Source: Scatosoma sp045655705 (GTDB lineage Bacteria; Bacillota; Clostridia; Christensenellales; Borkfalkiaceae). Taken from it: 33,685 nucleotides of DNA. The stretch is taken from contig JAZOPU010000099.1 of NCBI GenBank assembly GCA_045655705.1, positions 1 through 33,685 of the forward strand, written 5' to 3'. Numbering within the stretch: the stretch's first letter is position 1; the number at the start of each line of letters is the position of its first letter. The position numbers were made by a program, and so were the translations under genes. This document shows, in pieces, positions 7,256 through 15,673 of this stretch. The notes under the pieces were generated by a model, which worked only from the letters and a program-made list of their open reading frames with translations, ran no database searches and was not told the origin of the DNA.

Positions 7256-8946
7256 GAGAAATAACGGACGGAGAGGTGTCGAAAAAGGGAAAAGTTTGGA
7301 TAAAAAAAGAACTGCGATCCTATCGCACGTTCGTACTTTTTCTTGCCTTTTTCACGGCGTTTGCCACGCTATTGTCCCTTGCGTTTGCCTATCTCGTGCG
7401 CTACCTTATCAATAGTGCGGCGGGTGGCGAAAGTAAAAGACTTTGGATATTTGCCGCCGTTTTGCTGGGCGTATTGCTGCTGCGTATTGCATTGCAAACG
7501 ATAACGGGCTTTTTCTCGGAAAAGCTTCGCGCAAAGATCGTGACACAGCTGCGCGTGCGGTGCTTTTCTAAAATTTTGCGTTCTGATTACGCAAAAGTAC
7601 AGGGATATCATAGCGGTGAACTTTTAAACCGCTTGACGTCGGATATTCAAGAAGTTGCAACCGATACCGTGGGATTGTTGCCCGCGATCGTGGGAATGAT
7701 CGTGCAGTGCGTGGGCGCGGTTGCCGCGCTTTTGACAATCGATCCGCTCTTTACGGCGATTTACGTGGTTTGCGGCGGAGTATTTGCGCTGATTACTGCG
7801 TTTTTCCGCAAACAAATCAAAAAAAGACAAAAAGCGGTTTTAGAAGCGGACGGCGCAACCCGCGCGTTTATGCAGGAGGGCGTATCTTCGGTGCTGACGC
7901 TCAAAGCCTACGGTGCGGAAGAAAAAACCAAAGAAAAAGCGAAAGCGTTTGCAAATACGTACTATCAAAAACGAATGAGTAGAAACTATCTTCGTTCGTC
8001 TATGGGTGCGGTGTTTTCACTGCTTAGTAACTTTGGACTTATTTTTGCCGTCGTATGGTGTAGCGTGAGCGTACTTGGCGGGAATAATGATTACGGTTCT
8101 ATTTTATCGGTGATTTTATTGCTTATGCAATTGCAACACCCGCTCACGTCCTTTTCTTCGCTCGTGCCCGTTTACTACGCGCGCATTGCAAGTGGAGAAC
8201 GCTTGCAAGAACTCGACGAATTGCCTTGTGAAGAAATTGATTGCGACGATTTTAATTTTGCAAAAGCTTACGATGAGATTGAAGAGATTGATTGCAGGAA
8301 TGTTGCGTTTGATTACGGGCGTGAAGGCGTTTTGTTCGGCGTGGACGCAAGTATTAAAAAGGGCGAGATTGTTTGTCTTACGGGCGCGTCGGGTGCGGGA
8401 AAAAGCACGCTTTTTAAGCTTTTGCTTGCCGTTTACCGTCCCTCGCAAGGCGAGATTGTAATCAAGGGCGAAACGGAGCGGGGATTGACGGCGAAAGACA
8501 GGGGATTGTTTGCCTACGTTCCCCAAGGTCATTTCTTGTTTTCGGGTACGATTTATGAAAATTTAACTTTTTTTGCAAAGGAAACGGACGAAACCGTTTT
8601 ACATGAAAAAGTAAAAAAAGCCGTAGAAACGGCTTGTGCAGAGTTTGTGTGGGAGCTGCCGCAAGGGTTGGATACCATACTTGGCGAAGGCGGTGCGGGG
8701 CTTTCTGAAGGTCAAACGCAACGTCTTGCCGTGGCGCGTGCGCTTGTATCGGATAGACCGATTTTGCTCTTAGACGAAGCGACGAGTGCGTTGGATAGCC
8801 AAACGGAGCGTAGGCTTTTAGAAAATGTCCGTGCACTGCAAAATAAAACGTGTTTAATCGTTACGCATAGACCTGCCGCGATAGAAATTGCCGATTGCAT
8901 ACTGGCTATTGAAAACGGAAAAATCGTAGAAAAAAACCGCTGTTAA
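7252..8946 (+). CDS. ABC exporter, fused membrane and ATPase domains
   Basis: 564 aa, half-transporter architecture: about six membrane segments in the first 310 residues, then a nucleotide-binding domain. Walker A is GASGAGKST (about 377-385), the signature LSEGQ (about 484-488), Walker B ILLLDEATSALD (about 504-515), and the H-loop THR. It starts with GTG overlapping the stop of the preceding gene by 4 nt. There is no N-terminal C39 peptidase domain, so any leader cleavage would have to be done by another protein such as the adjacent peptidase. Likely homodimeric exporter of a peptide or small molecule; the substrate is unknown. Last gene of the operon; its final codons form part of the terminator. 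Confidence 0.88.
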   Translation: MREITDGEVSKKGKVWIKKELRSYRTFVLFLAFFTAFATLLSLAFAYLVRYLINSAAGGESKRLWIFAAVLLGVLLLRIALQTITGFFSEKLRAKIVTQLRVRCFSKILRSDYAKVQGYHSGELLNRLTSDIQEVATDTVGLLPAIVGMIVQCVGAVAALLTIDPLFTAIYVVCGGVFALITAFFRKQIKKRQKAVLEADGATRAFMQEGVSSVLTLKAYGAEEKTKEKAKAFANTYYQKRMSRNYLRSSMGAVFSLLSNFGLIFAVVWCSVSVLGGNNDYGSILSVILLLMQLQHPLTSFSSLVPVYYARIASGERLQELDELPCEEIDCDDFNFAKAYDEIEEIDCRNVAFDYGREGVLFGVDASIKKGEIVCLTGASGAGKSTLFKLLLAVYRPSQGEIVIKGETERGLTAKDRGLFAYVPQGHFLFSGTIYENLTFFAKETDETVLHEKVKKAVETACAEFVWELPQGLDTILGEGGAGLSEGQTQRLAVARALVSDRPILLLDEATSALDSQTERRLLENVRALQNKTCLIVTHRPAAIEIADCILAIENGKIVEKNRC

Positions 8947-8956
8947 AGCGGTTTTT
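8932..8956. terminator. Bidirectional terminator after ABC exporter
   Basis: Stem AAAAACCGC (8932-8940) and GCGGTTTTT (8948-8956), 7-nt loop. It overlaps the exporter stop codon and lies 3 bp from the stop of the convergent minus-strand gene, so it probably serves both. Confidence 0.85.
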
Positions 8957-8958
8957 AA

Positions 8959-9441
8959 TTACTTTTTATCAGGTATTTGTGCGAGTGTAAACGAATAATC
9001 AATTTCGGGCTTTACGGCAAGTAACGCGCGAACGAGTTCTTCTTGCCAAGCGGGGTCAACGGCAACCACGGTATATTCCTCACCGAATTTCACGGTGAGC
9101 TTTTTTTCGTCTGTGTTATAAACGAGTGCCGTGATATCCGCGATGGTAAACCGACTTTTGATAAACCCGTATTGCGTAAGCAAATATTTATCGTCTACGG
9201 CATATTGCGATTTGATAAAAATCGAAACCATAAGCACGATACAAAACACGCAAACGGCAATAAGGAAAGGATATTTGATAATGTCGTTAAAGCCGTGAAT
9301 GCCGTATTTAAAAATACGCCATATAGAAAGTCCGATACCCGCGCCGCAAAGCAATAATACGGCTATACTCAAAAATAACATTGCAGTGGTGAGTTTGATT
9401 TTAAAAATAATGGGCGTTTTGCCCGTGGATTGATTTTTCAT
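8959..9441 (-). CDS. Two-helix membrane protein with PH-like domain, function unknown
   Basis: 160 aa from the ATG at 9441. Two hydrophobic segments (about 17-38 and 56-77) are followed by a small beta-rich domain: YAVDDKYLLTQYGFIKSRF, IADITALVY and LTVKFGEEY. This is the pattern of bacterial PH-domain membrane proteins, where the ITxV.Y... strand follows a short hydrophilic hairpin. The open frame continues further upstream, but that part crosses the divergent promoters and overlaps the MATE gene, so I reject it. There is no ribosome binding site before the ATG; the -10 hexamer sits only 6 nt away, suggesting a leaderless mRNA. Function not known. Confidence 0.7.
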   Translation of the reverse strand: MKNQSTGKTPIIFKIKLTTAMLFLSIAVLLLCGAGIGLSIWRIFKYGIHGFNDIIKYPFLIAVCVFCIVLMVSIFIKSQYAVDDKYLLTQYGFIKSRFTIADITALVYNTDEKKLTVKFGEEYTVVAVDPAWQEELVRALLAVKPEIDYSFTLAQIPDKK

Positions 9442-9447
9442 ATATAC

Positions 9448-9476
9448 ATTATAACACGGCGAAAGAAAAAAAGCAA
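9448..9476 (-). promoter_or_regulatory. Promoter of PH-like gene (leaderless)
   Basis: Minus strand TTGCTT (9471-9476), 17-bp spacer, TATAAT (9448-9453). Transcription would begin at or next to the ATG at 9441. Confidence 0.6.
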
Positions 9477-9506
9477 CGCTTTTTTTCAAATAACCGTTCG
9501 CGTAAC

Positions 9507-9535
9507 TTGCAAAATATGGAAAATCGTTGTATAAT
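9507..9535 (+). promoter_or_regulatory. Promoter of MATE gene (leaderless)
   Basis: TTGCAA (9507-9512), 17-bp spacer, TATAAT (9530-9535). The ATG is at 9545, leaving room for only about 0-4 nt of untranslated leader and no ribosome binding site. Confidence 0.6.
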
Positions 9536-9544
9536 AATATCATT

Positions 9545-10981
9545 ATGAGTATTGAGCAAACGAAAGAACAACAAAACGTAGAAGAAACAGCGATTGCCGA
9601 GCGAGAACGTAAGCAGTTTGTCAAAATGACGCAAACGCCTATGCCAAAACTGATTATCTCGTTAGGCATTCCAACAACTTTGAGTATGATGGTAACGTCG
9701 CTGTATAACCTTGCCGACACCTATTTCGTGTCGCTCCTTGGCAACGATTCGGTAACGGCGGCTGTAAGCAATCTTTTAGCACTAATGTCGATTATTCAAG
9801 CAATCGGGTTTACCTTTGGTATGGGTAGCGGTGCAATCGTGTCACGATTGCTTGGGAAACGCGATCGGGAAGGTGCGGATAAAGTAACGTCGTCGGCGTT
9901 TTTTATAGCCCTTGCGAGCGGACTTTTGATTTTGACCTTCGGATTTATATTCCTAACGCCAATGCTAAAACTGTTTGGTTCGGTCAATCCCGAAGTTTTG
10001 GCATATTCCAAGCAATACGCAAGATTCGTTCTCATTTCCGCACCGTTTATGTGTATGTCGTTTGTAATGAACAACGTACTTCGTGCGGAAGGTAAGGCTG
10101 TGTTCTCTATGATTGGTTTGATTGCGGGCGCGGTTATTAACGTAATTCTCGATCCCATTTTAATCTTTTCGGCGGGATTGGGGGTAACGGGCGCGGCACT
10201 CGCCACGTGTATTAGTCAAATTATCAGCTTTGGTGTGTTGCTTACCATGTTTTTAATTCGTAAAACGGTGGTAAGACTTCGTGTGCGTTCTATTTCGCGA
10301 GAGTTTTCCGTATACGGTGAGATTATCGGCACAGGCTTTCCCTCTTTTTGTAGACAAATCCTTGCAAGCCTTTGCACCGTGTTCTTAAATAACGCGGCGT
10401 ATACCTACGGCGGGGAAGCTGCACAGGCGGCGTTTGGCGTCGTTCAAAAAGTGTTTATGCTCGCATTCTCGCTTGCGCTGGGTATAGGACAGGGGTATCA
10501 ACCCGTATTAGGCTATAATTATAGCGCAAAGCGTTTTGATAGAGTTAAGTCGGCGTATTTGTTCACGCTCGGTTTTTCTACTTCGATTATGATGGCGTTT
10601 GCGAGTGTGTGTGCAATCTTTGCGCCAAACGTTATGCAAATGTTCTCGCTTTCTGAAACGGCAACGGATATCGGCACGCTAACGCTTCGATTACAATGTA
10701 TGTGTATGCCCCTGTTACCGCTGAATTTTATGGCAAGTGTTACCTATCAAGCGATAGGAAGCAAGGCAATCGCCTCCGTGCTTTCCGTGTCAAGACAAGG
10801 ATTGTTCTATATCCCTGCGGTATTGATACTTCCGCGCGTTTTAGAGCTTCTTGGCGTGCAAAGCTGTCAAGCCATATCCGACTTTTTCGCGTTTATCTTC
10901 GCAATCCCGTTTACAATCCTATTCTTCCGTAGTTTAAAGCGTGAAAGGGAAAGGGTGGAAAATACTTCCGAACAAGAATAA
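9545..10981 (+). CDS. MATE family multidrug/metabolite efflux transporter
   Basis: 478 aa from the ATG at 9545 (a TTG-initiated extension to 9527 would contain the -10 box and is rejected). About twelve membrane segments. MATE hallmarks are PMPKLIISLGIPTTLSMM at the start, YNLADTYFVSLLG, GMGSGAIVSRLLGKRD and GQGYQPVLGYNYSAKRF in the second half. It exports cationic compounds by Na+ or H+ antiport across the membrane; substrate not predictable. Monocistronic, ending in a 15-bp hairpin. Confidence 0.93.
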   Translation: MSIEQTKEQQNVEETAIAERERKQFVKMTQTPMPKLIISLGIPTTLSMMVTSLYNLADTYFVSLLGNDSVTAAVSNLLALMSIIQAIGFTFGMGSGAIVSRLLGKRDREGADKVTSSAFFIALASGLLILTFGFIFLTPMLKLFGSVNPEVLAYSKQYARFVLISAPFMCMSFVMNNVLRAEGKAVFSMIGLIAGAVINVILDPILIFSAGLGVTGAALATCISQIISFGVLLTMFLIRKTVVRLRVRSISREFSVYGEIIGTGFPSFCRQILASLCTVFLNNAAYTYGGEAAQAAFGVVQKVFMLAFSLALGIGQGYQPVLGYNYSAKRFDRVKSAYLFTLGFSTSIMMAFASVCAIFAPNVMQMFSLSETATDIGTLTLRLQCMCMPLLPLNFMASVTYQAIGSKAIASVLSVSRQGLFYIPAVLILPRVLELLGVQSCQAISDFFAFIFAIPFTILFFRSLKRERERVENTSEQE

Positions 10982-10990
10982 AAAACCCGT

Positions 10991-11025
10991 ATTATGCCAC
11001 ACATAGGTATTATGTGTGGCATAAT
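10991..11025 (+). terminator. 15-bp perfect hairpin after MATE gene
   Basis: ATTATGCCACACATA (10991-11005), loop GGTAT, TATGTGTGGCATAAT (11011-11025). No T-run follows directly, so it may be an RNA-stabilising hairpin or a remnant of a repeat element rather than a classical terminator. Confidence 0.6.
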
Positions 11026-11068
11026 TGCTGTAAAAATAAGGGTAGTATGTCAAGCATAATACCTATGT
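11001..11068. repeat. Inverted repeat linking the MATE 3' hairpin and downstream sequence
   Basis: ACATAGGTATTATG (11001-11014) recurs in inverted orientation as CATAATACCTATGT (11055-11068), followed by CACACATAATG. The same short motif is thus present three times in two orientations within 80 bp. Confidence 0.7.
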
Positions 11069-11087
11069 CACACATAATGATAAGCAA

Positions 11088-11120
11088 AACACCCGCTTGG
11101 AACAAAACCGAGCGGGTGTT
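11088..11120. terminator. Terminator of the pot operon
   Basis: Stem AACACCCGCT (11088-11097) and AGCGGGTGTT (11111-11120), 13-nt loop. On the minus strand a T-run (TTTT) follows, which fits termination after potD, whose stop is 13 bp away. Confidence 0.75.
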
Positions 11121-11132
11121 AGCTTGTAGAGA

Positions 11133-12461
11133 TTATTTAATGTTATTCCACATTCTATTTGCTTTTTCGTTTGTTTCTTTGTTAAAGTAGGTCATCACGA
11201 CAAGGCGGTCGATAATATCCGTCGTGGGGTATTGTGCAAAGAGTTGACGTCCGTATTGTGTTTGGGAGAGAGGCGCTTGCAAAACGTGGTCGTTGCCGAA
11301 GAAGTAACTCAAATCGTAGTCTTCGCTTTCTTCGTCGTCGCCTGCACCGTATTTTTCGCAAATATATTCAAAAACCGTTTTGCTTGCGATACAACTCGTG
11401 TAGCCGATATAGTCCATATTACGCACGGCGTTTTCGGGCATAGAAAGGTAATTGATAAAGGCGGTTGCCGCTTGTACGTTTGCGTCTTGCATCATGACCC
11501 ACCCGTCAAACCATAAATTAGAAGCGGAATCGGGAATACAATATTCGAGATATACAGGTTCATCTGTGATTTCTTCGTCTTCGCCGCTGTCAAGAACGTA
11601 CACGGCGTCTCCGCTCCATTGATAGGATATATCAAACCGTCCCGTGATAATATCCAGCTTTCCTTCGTCCGTTTCCAAGCCGTAGAGATTTCCGCGCATT
11701 TTTTCCAGCAGTTTTTGCACTTGCGGGATAGCGTTTCCGTCGTTCATTTTCTCAAAAAGTGTTTGTTTATAGCTTTCTTGCGCTATCTCGCCTTTTAGCA
11801 GTTTGTCTTTTTGGGAGAGAAGCTCGTCTTCATAGTGCATACCAAGCCCCATAAAATAGGTATCGCGAACGTTGTCTTTGGCGGTGATTTTACGGCTGTA
11901 TTTATCGTTTAAAAGGACTTTCCAGCTCTTCACGTCTTGTCTGTCTACTCGCTCGGGATTAAATACAAACCCTGTCGTTCCCCACATATACCCTGCGGCG
12001 TATTGCGACATTTTGCTTGATCCAAGCTTCATTTGTTCACTTTCAAAAACGCTTTTTATGTAAGGGGAAAGATTGCGAACGTAGTGGTTGTTGGGGTTTG
12101 TTTCGTCGAAGAAGGAATCGGGAAGTTTTTGCAATAAATCTTCCGCGCCAAGCTTCATAATCATATATTCCGACGGGCATAAAAGATCGTAGGAATCACC
12201 CATTTTAATCTTGTTATACATGGTTTCGTTGTCTTGAAGGGTTAAATATTCAACGGTGATTTCTTCTCCGTAGGTTTCCAAGTACCAATCTTCAAACTCT
12301 TCATACATTGCTTTCCCGCCGTCGCTGCCTTCGTCGATATATTCGTCCCAGCTCGCCACGCGGAGCACGTTTGCGTTTTCTTGTTTTGAACAAGCGGGAA
12401 ACGCGCCAAGCGTAAGCACGGCAATGAGCGCAAGGGGAATTAGTCTTTTACTCTTTTTCAT
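11133..12461 (-). CDS. potD: Spermidine/putrescine ABC transporter, substrate-binding lipoprotein
   Basis: 442 aa from the ATG at 12461, chosen because AAGGAG lies 9 nt upstream. The signal sequence runs to Cys24 with FPAC as lipobox (MKKSKRLIPLALIAV start), so it is a membrane-anchored lipoprotein. The mature part reads LRVASWDEYID, YDLLCPSEYMI, WGTTGFVFNPERV and LWFDGWVMM, matching the PotD/PotF binding-protein pattern; polyamine-type substrates are likely. It is longer than Escherichia coli PotD (348 aa), with acidic insertions such as GAGDDEESEDYD. It overlaps potC by 4 nt (ATGA) and is the last gene of the XRE-potABCD operon. Confidence 0.9.
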   Translation of the reverse strand: MKKSKRLIPLALIAVLTLGAFPACSKQENANVLRVASWDEYIDEGSDGGKAMYEEFEDWYLETYGEEITVEYLTLQDNETMYNKIKMGDSYDLLCPSEYMIMKLGAEDLLQKLPDSFFDETNPNNHYVRNLSPYIKSVFESEQMKLGSSKMSQYAAGYMWGTTGFVFNPERVDRQDVKSWKVLLNDKYSRKITAKDNVRDTYFMGLGMHYEDELLSQKDKLLKGEIAQESYKQTLFEKMNDGNAIPQVQKLLEKMRGNLYGLETDEGKLDIITGRFDISYQWSGDAVYVLDSGEDEEITDEPVYLEYCIPDSASNLWFDGWVMMQDANVQAATAFINYLSMPENAVRNMDYIGYTSCIASKTVFEYICEKYGAGDDEESEDYDLSYFFGNDHVLQAPLSQTQYGRQLFAQYPTTDIIDRLVVMTYFNKETNEKANRMWNNIK

Positions 12462-13270
12462 TTCTTTTTGCTCCTTGTTTTGCGGTAGGCGAGAACGTTG
12501 GAAATGGTGACAACCGCAACGATAATAAGGAAAATGATCGCGGTGAACGCCCAATACGCGGCTTTAATTTCCGCACCCATGATATTGTTTTTATCAAGAC
12601 CGTAAATGTGCGTACTGATCGTAGTGAAGGAATCGGGCTTTGTGTACGCAGCAATCACGTAATCGTCGAGAGAAAGGGTTACCGCAAGCAAAAAGCCTGA
12701 AATAATCCCCGGCAGGATTTGCGGTATGATAACGGAAAACAACGCTTTTGTCGGCGACGCGCCCAAATCAAGCGCCGCTTCGTATAAATTGTTATCCATT
12801 TGCCGAAGCTTGGGGATAATAGACAAGATCACAAACGGCGTGCAAAGTAACATTTGCCCGAAAATCAAAGGAATGTACATAGATTTATCAATCCCCAAAA
12901 ACGAAATGAGCAGGGCGAATGAAATTGCCGTAACCACGTCCGCATTGATAACGGGAATACGGTTAATGGCGGAAAGCGTTGCGCTCGTTTTCTTTTTGGA
13001 ATAGAAAATGCCGATTGAACCCACCGTGCCAAGGACGGTGGATAAAAACGCCACGATAACGGCAAGAAGCAAAGTTTGTCCCACCACGCGAATGGGTTCG
13101 TTTTCAAAACTGAAAAAATATGCGTAATGTTCCAAGCTAAAACCCGACCAATTTTGAATATGGTTGCTTGCGTTGAAGCTGTTCACCGTCAAAAAGAGAA
13201 TGGGGAAATAAATAAACGCGAGAATAAGCCCGACGAACGCCCATTTGAGAATGCTTTTGATTTTTACCAT
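12458..13270 (-). CDS. potC: Spermidine/putrescine ABC transporter permease PotC
   Basis: 270 aa, six membrane segments. The permease coupling motif is EAALDLGASPTKALFSVIIPQILPGI (about 180-205), the EAA loop that docks on PotA. The N-terminal TVNSFNASNHIQNWSGFSLEHY segment is typical of PotC. It overlaps potB by 7 nt, so translation is probably coupled. Confidence 0.93.
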   Translation of the reverse strand: MVKIKSILKWAFVGLILAFIYFPILFLTVNSFNASNHIQNWSGFSLEHYAYFFSFENEPIRVVGQTLLLAVIVAFLSTVLGTVGSIGIFYSKKKTSATLSAINRIPVINADVVTAISFALLISFLGIDKSMYIPLIFGQMLLCTPFVILSIIPKLRQMDNNLYEAALDLGASPTKALFSVIIPQILPGIISGFLLAVTLSLDDYVIAAYTKPDSFTTISTHIYGLDKNNIMGAEIKAAYWAFTAIIFLIIVAVVTISNVLAYRKTRSKKK

Positions 13271-14133
13271 AACGAAGTACCTCGCGTTTCCGTTTGTTCG
13301 TCTTCCTTAAATCCGCCCGTAACCCAAGTGACGAGAAACATAAAAAGGAGCAATACGAGCGCAATAAACGAACCATCGTGCCAAAGATCGCCCGTGAAAT
13401 AGTCGTCGATAAGCTTACCGATAATCTTCACGTTTCTAAACGTGAGATAGTTGGATACGACGTAGTTTGTCATAGACGGCAAGAATACCATAGAAATACC
13501 GCTGATAATCCCCGCTTTGGAAAGGGGGAGTGTAACGGATACGAACGCCTTTGCGGGCGTTGCGCCTAAATCTTTCGCCGCTTCCAAATAACTGTTGTCG
13601 ATTTTAATAATCGTCGTGTAAATAGGCAGGATCATAAACGGCAGGAAATCGTATACCATACCGATAATCGTGTTAAAAATATTCCAGCCCTCTGATTTGT
13701 TATAAGTACCCAGCCAAACGAAAAGCTCTTTGAGTGCGTTGATACGTAAAACGAAATTAACCCACATGGGCACGATAAACAAAAGCAATAAAGTGGATTT
13801 GTTTTTCAGTTTGCATTTGGCGATAATATACGCCACGGGGTATGCAATCAAAAGACAGACGATCGTGCTCATAAACGAAATAAACAAGCTTTGCATAATC
13901 GTTTTAAAGTTATAAGAAGAAAGAAATCCTTTTAACCCTTCGCCGTTTTCGTTAAAAAATACGCGTACGTATTCAAGCGTGAACTTACCGTCGTCGCCCG
14001 TGAAAGCGTAATACATAACGATAATAAGCGGTGCGACCACGAACGCGAGCAAAAACAATGCGTAGGGGATCGCAAGCAGTTTGCGGGAAAAATGCAAACG
14101 TGCTTTGGGCGTTGATTGCTCCGTTTTCGTCAT
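13264..14133 (-). CDS. potB: Spermidine/putrescine ABC transporter permease PotB
   Basis: 289 aa, six membrane segments. The EAA motif is EAAKDLGATPAKAFVSVTLPLSKAGI (about 184-209). The VPMWVNFVLR and LPFMILPIY segments match PotB. It forms the inner-membrane channel with PotC. The ATG overlaps the potA stop (ATGA, 4 nt), with GGAGGC upstream inside potA. Confidence 0.93.
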   Translation of the reverse strand: MTKTEQSTPKARLHFSRKLLAIPYALFLLAFVVAPLIIVMYYAFTGDDGKFTLEYVRVFFNENGEGLKGFLSSYNFKTIMQSLFISFMSTIVCLLIAYPVAYIIAKCKLKNKSTLLLLFIVPMWVNFVLRINALKELFVWLGTYNKSEGWNIFNTIIGMVYDFLPFMILPIYTTIIKIDNSYLEAAKDLGATPAKAFVSVTLPLSKAGIISGISMVFLPSMTNYVVSNYLTFRNVKIIGKLIDDYFTGDLWHDGSFIALVLLLFMFLVTWVTGGFKEDEQTETRGTSLW

Positions 14134-15656
14134 TGTTTGCCTCCTTCCGCTATTTTTAACGAGAGTTTAATCTTTTCCTTGGGAATGATTAAGCTTACGA
14201 GATCGTTTTCGTTCCAAAGATCTTCGCAGGCAAGCACGTAGTCTTCTTCGTTTTCCGTACGGACGATATAACGATAGTATTCACTCTTATATATTAAGGA
14301 AATAATATTCCCTTGCGCACCGCCTTCTTCCAGGTTATCGCTCATGGTGATATCGTGCAGTCCTACTTCCACGTTGACTTCCGTGCCCGTGAGATCGAGC
14401 TGTTCGCCTTTTGCGGTGATAAGATAGCCTTCTTCGTCCAAGTGCGAGCCGGGGTAGAGCTGGGTAACGTCGCAGTCAAACTCGCCGTCGCCAAATTCCA
14501 CGGTATTGCGCTTGGTGATAACACCCGTAAATTTATTCACGCGGAATATCTTTTTCATAACGTGGATACCGTTGGGTTTAATCACAAGTCCTACGATATC
14601 GCCAACTTCCGGCGCGGAAGTGCTTTGAATTTCAATTTCGTATCTCCCGCATTGTACGAGAATTTGATAGTGGATACCCTTGAAAATAACCGAAGTAACC
14701 TTGCCTTTGAGCATACCTTCTTCCGCTTTTTTGATTTTGACGTCTTCGGGGCGTACAACGACGTCTACGGGCTCGTCTTTTTCAAACCCGCCGTCTACGC
14801 ACTCAAACGTTTTTCCGCAAAAGCGTACTTGGTTGTCTTTGGGCATAACGCCCGTGAAAATATTGCTTTCCCCGATAAAGTCCGCAACGAACGTGTTTTT
14901 CGGTTCGTTGTAAATTTGTTCGGGAGTGCCGATTTGTTGAATGATACCGTCCGACATAACCACGATCGTGTCCGACATGGTGAGTGCTTCTTCTTGATCG
15001 TGGGTTACGTAGATAAAGGTAATCCCAAGCCGTTTGTGCATGGCTTTGAGTTCCAATTGCATTTCCTTGCGCATTTTTAAATCGAGTGCGCCAAGGGGCT
15101 CGTCGAGAAGTAAAATTTCAGGCTCGTTTACGATCGCGCGGGCGATTGCAATACGTTGTTGCTGTCCGCCCGAAAGGGTGGAAATACTGCGTTTTTCAAA
15201 CCCCGCAAGGTCCACGACGTCGAGCGCACGACGGACTTTTTCCGCGATCACGGCTTTGGGTAATTTTTCTTTTTTGATTTTGCTTTTGCCGTTTTTATCA
15301 AGGTAGGTGGTTTCCACGCGTTTTTGTTTTAACCCGAACGCAACGTTGTCAAATACGTTGAGATGGGGGAATAAAGCGTATTTTTGGAATACGGTGTTGA
15401 CGGGGCGAAGGTTAGGGGGAAGGGTGGTGATATCTTCACCGCCTAAAAGTATCTTACCGCTCGTGGGCAGTTCAAACCCAGCGATCATACGAAGCGTGGT
15501 TGTCTTTCCGCAACCCGACGGACCAAGAAAGGTGATAAACTCACCTTTACGCACGTAGAAATTGATATTCTCCACGACGGATACACCGTCGAACTGTTTG
15601 CAAACGTCGACAAGCTCAATGATTTTAGCGTTCTTATCCAAAGTTGTTTTTTGCAT
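14130..15656 (-). CDS. potA: Spermidine/putrescine ABC transporter ATPase PotA, extended C-terminus
   Basis: 508 aa from the ATG at 15656 (GGAG upstream). The ATPase domain carries Walker A GPSGCGKTT (45-53), the Q-loop FQKYALFPHL, the signature LSGGQQQR (161-168) and Walker B ILLLDEP (181-187). A Lys-rich insertion (about 117-134) precedes the helical subdomain. A TOBE-like beta domain follows at about 290-365. About 140 further residues, including a second beta-rich, acidic region that looks like another TOBE-type domain, make it much longer than the usual 350-380 aa. It energises polyamine import. Second gene of the operon, 17 bp after the XRE-cupin gene. Confidence 0.92.
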   Translation of the reverse strand: MQKTTLDKNAKIIELVDVCKQFDGVSVVENINFYVRKGEFITFLGPSGCGKTTTLRMIAGFELPTSGKILLGGEDITTLPPNLRPVNTVFQKYALFPHLNVFDNVAFGLKQKRVETTYLDKNGKSKIKKEKLPKAVIAEKVRRALDVVDLAGFEKRSISTLSGGQQQRIAIARAIVNEPEILLLDEPLGALDLKMRKEMQLELKAMHKRLGITFIYVTHDQEEALTMSDTIVVMSDGIIQQIGTPEQIYNEPKNTFVADFIGESNIFTGVMPKDNQVRFCGKTFECVDGGFEKDEPVDVVVRPEDVKIKKAEEGMLKGKVTSVIFKGIHYQILVQCGRYEIEIQSTSAPEVGDIVGLVIKPNGIHVMKKIFRVNKFTGVITKRNTVEFGDGEFDCDVTQLYPGSHLDEEGYLITAKGEQLDLTGTEVNVEVGLHDITMSDNLEEGGAQGNIISLIYKSEYYRYIVRTENEEDYVLACEDLWNENDLVSLIIPKEKIKLSLKIAEGGKQ

Positions 15657-15673
15657 ATGTATATTCTCCGAAA

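Noticed and set aside
5780..8958. Hidden RiPP precursor gene within the peptide cassette
   Set aside because: Gaps between genes are 21, 14, 1 and negative nt; none can hold a precursor. It must be elsewhere if it exists.
8959..9720. 254-aa version of the PH-like minus-strand protein
   Set aside because: The extra N-terminal part runs through both divergent promoters and the start of the MATE gene; the ATG at 9441 is supported by promoter position.
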